From Holophagaceae bacterium (GTDB lineage Bacteria; Acidobacteriota; Holophagae; Holophagales; Holophagaceae): a stretch of DNA of 6,638 bases. Positions within the stretch are counted from its first letter, which is position 1; each line of letters opens with the position of its first letter. The translations under genes and the position numbers were made by a program. Of this stretch, positions 1 to 4,148 are shown in pieces. The notes beneath the pieces were generated by a model that searched no databases, was not told the origin of the DNA, and saw only the letters and a list, made by a program, of their open reading frames with translations. Location of the stretch: the NCBI GenBank assembly GCA_025355915.1, contig JANXYT010000271.1, positions 1-6,638 of the forward strand. Direction: 5' to 3'.

Positions 1-785
1 ACGAGATCGAAGTAGTCCGTCCAGAGAGGGCGGGCCTCATCCTGTCCGTGGAGCAGGTGGCCCATCACGCCGTCCGTAAAGCCCCAGTCACTGTTGGTGA
101 GCAGGAACAGCTTCTTGCCGCCGCGTTTCAAACGATCCAGCGCCAGCGCCAGGCTGGGATCCTGCGGGATGAAGAAGTTCCGGTGTTCAAGGATCTCCGC
201 CTTCATCTCGCCGTTGCGATGCACGAGATCGATGGCCCAGCGCACGTCCCGGAACAGCTCGAGGTAGTTCTCGGCCTTCAGCACGCCCAGGTCCAGGCCA
301 TCCACCATCCGGGCAAAGAGGTGGCTCTCGGGAATCTCGAACAGCGTGTCGATGTTGCGGAAGCCCTTGGCCGCCGTGGACAGGCGGCGCCGGCTGTAGA
401 TGGCCTCAAAATGGGGCCGCGCCATGACCCGGCTGCCGTGGCAGGCTCTCACCACCTGGCGTTCGCGGTTGAGCTTCAGCAGGTTGCCCCGCAGCCCGTC
501 CAGCACCAGGCCGCGCACGGCGAAGGCCGGATCGTACTCGATTTCCAGCAGCCAGGGCGAGTAGCCCCGGTCCCGCACCAGCAGCCTGGCGGCCTTCTTG
601 AAGGCCAGTTCGTCGATCTCTGGAGATCGGTAGCGAGCCAGGGTGTGATCCATGTCGAACCCCACGGCCCGGATGTCTCCCATCGGCAGCGTCCGCAGCG
701 CGTACAGCTTGTGAGCCTGTGGCAGCCGGTCATCCGCGTCTGTGAGCGGCGGTGCGATAAGCAGGGCGGGATCCCAGACAGTCAT
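1..785 (-). CDS. HAD-superfamily subfamily IG 5'-nucleotidase (5' part of gene; cut by the left edge)
   Basis: Partial gene: 261 codons are present from ATG at 785, and the 3' end lies beyond base 1. Seen in the sequence: residues 42-52 read GFDMDHTLARY, the HAD motif I with nucleophile Asp44 and acid/base Asp46; residues 226-234 read LFLLTNSDW, HAD motif II (Thr230); they are followed by a W-x-x-YFD segment at 255-260 that is typical of the NT5C2/NT5DC-like family. The long insertion between motifs I and II (about 180 residues) is the cap region of this family. Motif III/IV (KP and DD) should lie in the missing part. Family knowledge: these cytosolic Mg-dependent phosphatases dephosphorylate nucleoside 5'-monophosphates (IMP/GMP in the studied eukaryotic members); the substrate of bacterial members is mostly unknown. 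The gene begins 9 bases after the SprT-like stop codon, so co-transcription is likely. The ribosome site is weak (GAAGAG inside the end of the preceding gene). No signal peptide is visible. Confidence 0.9.
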   Translation of the reverse strand, partial: MTVWDPALLIAPPLTDADDRLPQAHKLYALRTLPMGDIRAVGFDMDHTLARYRSPEIDELAFKKAARLLVRDRGYSPWLLEIEYDPAFAVRGLVLDGLRGNLLKLNRERQVVRACHGSRVMARPHFEAIYSRRRLSTAAKGFRNIDTLFEIPESHLFARMVDGLDLGVLKAENYLELFRDVRWAIDLVHRNGEMKAEILEHRNFFIPQDPSLALALDRLKRGGKKLFLLTNSDWGFTDGVMGHLLHGQDEARPLWTDYFDL

Positions 786-794
786 TCGAGGAGT

Positions 795-1187
795 CTACTC
801 TTCGTGACCGATGCCATGCGTGATGCTCTGGTGCCCGAACACATCCCTGGCCAGCTGCCGGAAGCGCTCACTGTGGCCCCAATCCTTCTCCCGATCCATC
901 CAGAGCTTGTAGTGGATGAGCTCGTGCTCGAGGATGCGCTGCTGAATGGATTCGGGATCGTGGCAGTGCATCCCGCACACCTGCTGGGGCCATGGCCAGT
1001 CCCGGCGGCGGAGCAGGGGGATGCTGAGGCGAATTTCGGGATGCCACTTGCCGCGCGAATCCTTCTCGATGACGAACAGCCCCGCGCAGCGCGCCATTCT
1101 GGGGGACCAGATGACCGGGGGTGGCGCAAGGTCCCAGCCCACCCCGCGGAGGATGGCCTGGGCTTTGTGGCGGAGGGTGAGGGTCAG
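795..1187 (-). CDS. SprT-like zinc metallopeptidase domain protein (start uncertain)
   Basis: A small protein made almost entirely of a SprT-like domain. From Leu at 1187 it has 130 residues. HELIH at residues 88-92 supplies two zinc ligands and the catalytic Glu; GHSERF at 104-109 supplies the probable third zinc His (105), the spacing expected for SprT/SPRTN-type gluzincin folds. The upstream ...IWSPRM..CAG... segment (about 26-36) is the usual beta-strand lead-in. The C-terminal four-Cys zinc ribbon of E. coli SprT is absent; the protein stops about 25 residues after the third His. Family knowledge: SPRTN degrades DNA-protein crosslinks; short bacterial relatives are not characterised, so that role is inference. 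The start is a real problem. The frame is open up to GTG at 1289, but that would overlap the preceding gene by 98 bases and has no ribosome site. CTG at 1187 lies 4 bases after the upstream stop and keeps the N-terminal helix; GTG at 1142 is the next conventional start but would remove that helix. Confidence 0.82.
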   Translation of the reverse strand: MTLTLRHKAQAILRGVGWDLAPPPVIWSPRMARCAGLFVIEKDSRGKWHPEIRLSIPLLRRRDWPWPQQVCGMHCHDPESIQQRILEHELIHYKLWMDREKDWGHSERFRQLARDVFGHQSITHGIGHEE

Positions 1188-1191
1188 GTGT

Positions 1192-1758
1192 CTACTTTCT
1201 GGATTTTTCGAGGACTTTGTTGTGTTTGTACGAGCCGACCAAGAGATTGGGCCCCTGGTCAGCGATACCTGATTCCAACGTTTCAGCACCGTAATAGAAT
1301 TGATGGTTCATGTAGGACAACAGGTGCGTGCCCAGTTCTGAAAAACTACGAAGCACGGCAAAAGCCAAATGAACCAGCGCATCGGTTGCCTGGTATTGAA
1401 TCGTTGCCGCCCTATCCAGAAGCAGGTTCTCTTCGTGTTTATTTAATGGGCGAGAATAGTAAATAATTTTGCCATCGAAGGAGATATGAGATCCATCCGT
1501 GGCGATGGTATAGACCTTGCCCTTTTCCGTGACATCGAATTGAAACGTCGCCCCTTTTTTAAAGGCAGTCATCAAGCCCTGGAATTTCGGATGGTTAAGG
1601 TAGGCGGCCCCATAATTCACTTTCTTGGGGGCTGGTCGCATTTCCCCCGCCGTTGGGCCATACATCATGTGGTTATAACGCATGGCTTGAAGCCGTTCTT
1701 CGGGCGATTGCCGCTTCTCTTTGACCTTCTTGGGAGCTTTCTCGGGCGTTGCAGTCAT
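1192..1758 (-). CDS. Unrecognised 188-residue protein encoded by a low-GC gene
   Basis: I do not recognise this protein. The start at 1758 is well supported by AAGGAA four bases upstream. Residues 1-25 form a Lys/Pro/Glu-rich, probably disordered basic tail. Residues 70-102 alternate hydrophobic and polar positions around turns (TDGS, FDGK), suggesting a small antiparallel beta-sheet. Residues 105-150 look like one or two amphipathic helices, including a hydrophobic stretch (127-149) that is too interrupted by charged and polar residues to be a confident membrane segment. There is no signal peptide and no Cys residue. It ends in a basic KVLEKSRK tail. Hand-counted G+C of bases 1321-1620 inside the gene is 143/300 (48%), against about 65% in a sampled aspS line, with many AT-rich codons; this suggests acquisition from another source. 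It sits 73 bases after aspS and directly before the SprT-like gene. Function unknown; no partner can be named from sequence alone. Confidence 0.82.
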   Translation of the reverse strand: MTATPEKAPKKVKEKRQSPEERLQAMRYNHMMYGPTAGEMRPAPKKVNYGAAYLNHPKFQGLMTAFKKGATFQFDVTEKGKVYTIATDGSHISFDGKIIYYSRPLNKHEENLLLDRAATIQYQATDALVHLAFAVLRSFSELGTHLLSYMNHQFYYGAETLESGIADQGPNLLVGSYKHNKVLEKSRK

Positions 1759-1762
1759 GGGG

Positions 1763-1768
1763 TTCCTT
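1763..1768 (-). promoter_or_regulatory. Ribosome binding site of the orphan gene
   Basis: Reading on the minus strand, AAGGAA is followed by CCCC and then the ATG at 1758. It is the clearest Shine-Dalgarno-like site in the window and decides the start of the 188-residue protein. Confidence 0.6.
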
Positions 1769-1781
1769 ATCGCTTCTCGTG

Positions 1782-1813
1782 GCCAAACCTATTGTCACAC
1801 AAAGCGGCTTGGC
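1782..1813 (-). repeat. Imperfect inverted repeat between aspS and the orphan gene
   Basis: In the transcript sense, GCCAAGCC (1813-1806) can pair over eight positions, one of them G-U, with GGTTTGGC (1789-1782) around a 16-base loop. It lies in the 73-base gap after the aspS stop. No U-tract follows, so it is not a standard intrinsic terminator; it could be a weak processing or attenuation hairpin or simply chance. Confidence 0.3.
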
Positions 1814-1832
1814 GAAGGCTGCAGAGCCCAGC

Positions 1833-3857
1833 TCAGAACTCGAACGTCGGCCCGCTGAGCGTCTGGGTATCGAGGATCTGGCCTTGGGCGTCGAGGGTGA
1901 CGAGGCCCTGCGCCTGGCGGGGCGTCATCTGGCCGATCTGCTGGAGGGCCTGACCGCGCAGTTCGGGACTTCCCCCTTCGGCGCTTTCGAAGAACACGGC
2001 GCCCACGCGGTAGGTCTGCTTGGTGTCCTGCAGGAGGTGCAGCTCGCGGAGCTGGCGCTCGTCCACGGGGCCGGGCGCGTCCGTCATGAGGCAGCGGGCC
2101 TGGGCAGTCTTGGGAAAGGCGATGACCTCGCGGATGTTGTCCACGCCCGCCAGCAGCATGACCAGACGATCGAGGCCCAGGGCCAGGCCGCCGTGGGGCG
2201 GGGCACCGAAAGCCAGGGCATCCAGCAGGAACCCGAACTTGGTCCTGGCCTCGGCCTCGCCGATGCCGATGGTCCGGAACAGGCGGCTTTGCGTGTCGGC
2301 GTCATGGATGCGGATGCTGCCGCCACCCACTTCGTAGCCGTTGAGCACCAGATCGTAGGCCACGGCGCGGCAGGCACCGGGATCCGTTTCCAGCAGGTCC
2401 ATGTCGTCGGGATGGGGGCTGGTGAAGGGGTGATGGCAGGCGACGAAGCGCTGGTGCTCCTCACTCCATTCCAGCAACGGGAAGTCTGTTATCCACAAAA
2501 ACGCGTACGCATGTTTGTGATGGAAAAGCGTGGAGAGAGTCGGATCTTTCTCGGTGGCGGCGAGGTCTGTAGCGATCTTGGTGCGGAGGTCACCCAGGAC
2601 TTTGGACGTCTGGGCATCCGTTCCCACGGCGAAGACCGCCAGGCCTTCGCCGCCGGCGCTTGCGCCTTCGGCGTTGGCGCGGAAGAGGTCCTTCAGGGCC
2701 GCTTCCGCACCCTCGTCCAGGAATTTCTTGAAGCTGCTGGAGAGCCCGTCCTTGCCCCACTTGGCATAGGGCAGGCCACCGGCGCCCATCTGTTTGGCCT
2801 GTTCCTGGTAGCCGTCCAGTTGCTTGCGGCTGAGCAAACCCGCGGCCTCGCCGGGGAAGAACAGGGCCCGCACGCGGCGCTGCCCCTGGCTATCGGCGGC
2901 GGCGCGGAAGAGGTTGAAGCCGCTGGCGGCGAAGAGACCCGTCACGTCCTGGATCTTCAGGCCGCAGCGGAGGTCGGGCTTGTCCGACCCGTACCATTCC
3001 ATGGCGTTCCGGTAGGGCAGGCGGGGGAAGGGCGCGGTGACCTCCTTGCCGACGATTTTCGCCAGCTTCACCATGAGCGGCTCGATGACGCCCTGGACGT
3101 CCTCCTGGCGCACGAAGCTCATCTCCACGTCAATCTGGGTGAACTCGGGCTGGCGGTCGGCGCGCAGGTCCTCGTCGCGGAAACAGCGGCAGATCTGGAT
3201 GTAGCGCTCGAAGCCGCTCACCTGGAGCAGCTGCTTGAAAAGCTGCGGGCTCTGCGGCAGGGCGAAGAATTCCCCTGGGTGCATGCGGCTGGGCACCAGG
3301 TAGTCGCGGGCGCCTTCGGGCGTGGACTTGGTGAGGATGGGGGTCTCGATCTCGATGAAATCCAGCTCACGGAAATGATTGCGGGTGAGGTTTGTCACCT
3401 CGCTGCGGAGCAGCAGGTTCCGCTGGAGCTTGTCGCGACGCAGGTCGAGGAACCGGTAGGTCAGGCGCAGATCCTCGCCCACGCCCTCGTCCTCCAGAGG
3501 GAAGGGCAGGGGTGCGGCGGTGTTGAGGATGCGCAGGCCCGTCAGGCGGATCTCGATGTCGCCCGTGGCCATGTTGGGGTTCTTGCTTTCCCGCTCGGCC
3601 ACCACGCCTTCGGCGGCCAGCACGAACTCGCTGCGCACGGCCTTGAGCTTGGCCAGCAGGTCGGGATCGGCGGTCTCCTCGTTGGCCACCAGCTGCACCA
3701 GACCCCAGCGGTCGCGGAGATCCAGGAAGATGAGCGAGCCGAGGTTGCGCACCCGGCGGCACCAGCCGAGCAGGCGCACGGTCTGCCCCGCATGGTCGAG
3801 GCGCAGGTCACCGTTGCGGTGGGTGCGTTGGAAGTCGCCGAGCCGATCGAGTTTCAT
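1833..3857 (-). CDS. aspS: Aspartate--tRNA ligase (AspRS), bacterial type, with a C-terminal extension
   Basis: A class IIb aminoacyl-tRNA synthetase that activates aspartate with ATP and charges tRNA-Asp in the cytoplasm. From ATG at 3857 it has 674 residues. Visible: N-terminal OB-fold anticodon-binding domain (about 15-115, with LGSLIFLDLRD at 39-49); motif 1 with the flexible loop (about 165-191, TPILTKSTPEGARDYLVPSR at 172-191); the aspartate-binding QSPQLFKQLL (202-211); motif 2 (218-243, FRDEDLRADRQPEFTQID); a bacterial GAD insertion (about 295-430); motif 3 (GGLALGLDRLVMLLAG, 556-571). The usual protein ends shortly after the RQLRELH seen at 601-607; here about 65 more residues follow, rich in Gln. 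Most bacterial AspRS are near 590 residues. Leu39 sits where discriminating enzymes have Leu and non-discriminating ones His. An in-frame ATG at 3875 would add six residues but has no ribosome site; at 3857 AAGG lies only two bases upstream, so the ribosome site is poor for either start. Confidence 0.98.
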   Translation of the reverse strand: MKLDRLGDFQRTHRNGDLRLDHAGQTVRLLGWCRRVRNLGSLIFLDLRDRWGLVQLVANEETADPDLLAKLKAVRSEFVLAAEGVVAERESKNPNMATGDIEIRLTGLRILNTAAPLPFPLEDEGVGEDLRLTYRFLDLRRDKLQRNLLLRSEVTNLTRNHFRELDFIEIETPILTKSTPEGARDYLVPSRMHPGEFFALPQSPQLFKQLLQVSGFERYIQICRCFRDEDLRADRQPEFTQIDVEMSFVRQEDVQGVIEPLMVKLAKIVGKEVTAPFPRLPYRNAMEWYGSDKPDLRCGLKIQDVTGLFAASGFNLFRAAADSQGQRRVRALFFPGEAAGLLSRKQLDGYQEQAKQMGAGGLPYAKWGKDGLSSSFKKFLDEGAEAALKDLFRANAEGASAGGEGLAVFAVGTDAQTSKVLGDLRTKIATDLAATEKDPTLSTLFHHKHAYAFLWITDFPLLEWSEEHQRFVACHHPFTSPHPDDMDLLETDPGACRAVAYDLVLNGYEVGGGSIRIHDADTQSRLFRTIGIGEAEARTKFGFLLDALAFGAPPHGGLALGLDRLVMLLAGVDNIREVIAFPKTAQARCLMTDAPGPVDERQLRELHLLQDTKQTYRVGAVFFESAEGGSPELRGQALQQIGQMTPRQAQGLVTLDAQGQILDTQTLSGPTFEF

Positions 3858-3901
3858 AGCCTTACAGGATCGCATCCGGGGGCGCTGGGCTCAAGCCTTG
3901 A

Positions 3902-3930
3902 GGGTGGGCCGGGTGGGCCAGGGCGAGGGG
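3902..3930 (+). other. G-quadruplex motif (six G-tracts) upstream of aspS
   Basis: On the + strand, bases 3902-3917 read GGGTGGGCCGGGTGGG: four G3 tracts with loops of 1, 2 and 1 bases. They form a perfect 9-bp tandem duplication (GGGTGGGCC at 3902-3910 and 3911-3919) and are followed by two more tracts (3921-3923 and 3927-3930). The run lies 45-73 bases before the aspS start. The G-rich strand is the template strand for aspS, so the mRNA leader, if it covers this run, would be C-rich. Short loops of this kind favour stable quadruplexes in vitro; any effect here is inference. Confidence 0.6.
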
Positions 3931-3954
3931 CAATTGAAAACCAAAACAGGGTTC

Positions 3955-4141
3955 AACCGCAGATGGCGCAGATAGGACTTCGGGGCCACATCCAATCTCA
4001 CTTATTCCACCAAGGCTTGGCAAATGGAGGTTCGCGGAGCAGCGGGGGATAGCTGGGGAACTCGGAGCAGGAACCGCCTCCGCTCTCGTCCGTCTTTCCC
4101 CTGGGGCATTGCATCTGCGCCAATCTGCGTCATCGGCGGTT
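3955..4141. repeat. 187-bp intergenic segment bounded by 19-base inverted repeats (possible MITE/REP-like element)
   Basis: The left arm, 3955-3973, reads AACCGCAGATGGCGCAGAT. The right arm, 4123-4141, read on the minus strand is AACCGCCGATGACGCAGAT: 17 of 19 bases match. Each side also contains a short internal direct repeat (CGCAGAT twice, 9 bases apart, on the left; ATCTGCG twice, 10 bases apart, on the right). The outer end of the right arm lies 7 bases after the RND gene's stop. The interior (3974-4122) contains no supportable gene and no transposase. The motif resembles the CGCAGATGACGCAGAT type of scattered intergenic repeat that I recall from several unrelated bacterial genomes; this resemblance is from memory. 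It could be a miniature non-autonomous element or a pair of diverging repeat units. Confidence 0.55.
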
Positions 4142-4148
4142 TCAGCTT

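Noticed and set aside
48..1466. A 472-codon + strand open frame spanning three minus-strand genes
   Set aside because: It runs across the nucleotidase, SprT-like and orphan genes in antisense and resembles no protein; the minus-strand genes carry clear motifs (HAD I/II, HExxH).
1759..1832. A promoter or terminator between aspS and the orphan gene
   Set aside because: The gap has only an imperfect hairpin without a U-tract and a GACAAT-like box without a convincing -35 partner, so I could not support either.
3928..3956. A sigma-70 type promoter for aspS (TTGAAC followed by TTTTCAATTG on the minus strand)
   Set aside because: TTGAAC is a fair -35, but the AT-rich segment that follows does not give a -10-like hexamer at 16-18 bases spacing.
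1749..4052. A very long open frame (767 codons) on the + strand opposite aspS
   Set aside because: It is antisense to an unmistakable AspRS with all class II motifs. Long antisense frames are expected opposite high-GC genes, and the translation is a low-complexity mix of Ala, Gly, Gln, Glu, Val and His without a recognisable domain.
4063..4082. A terminator hairpin (CGGAG/CTCCG) after the RND gene
   Set aside because: Five base pairs around a 10-base loop with no T-run downstream; too weak in such GC-rich DNA.
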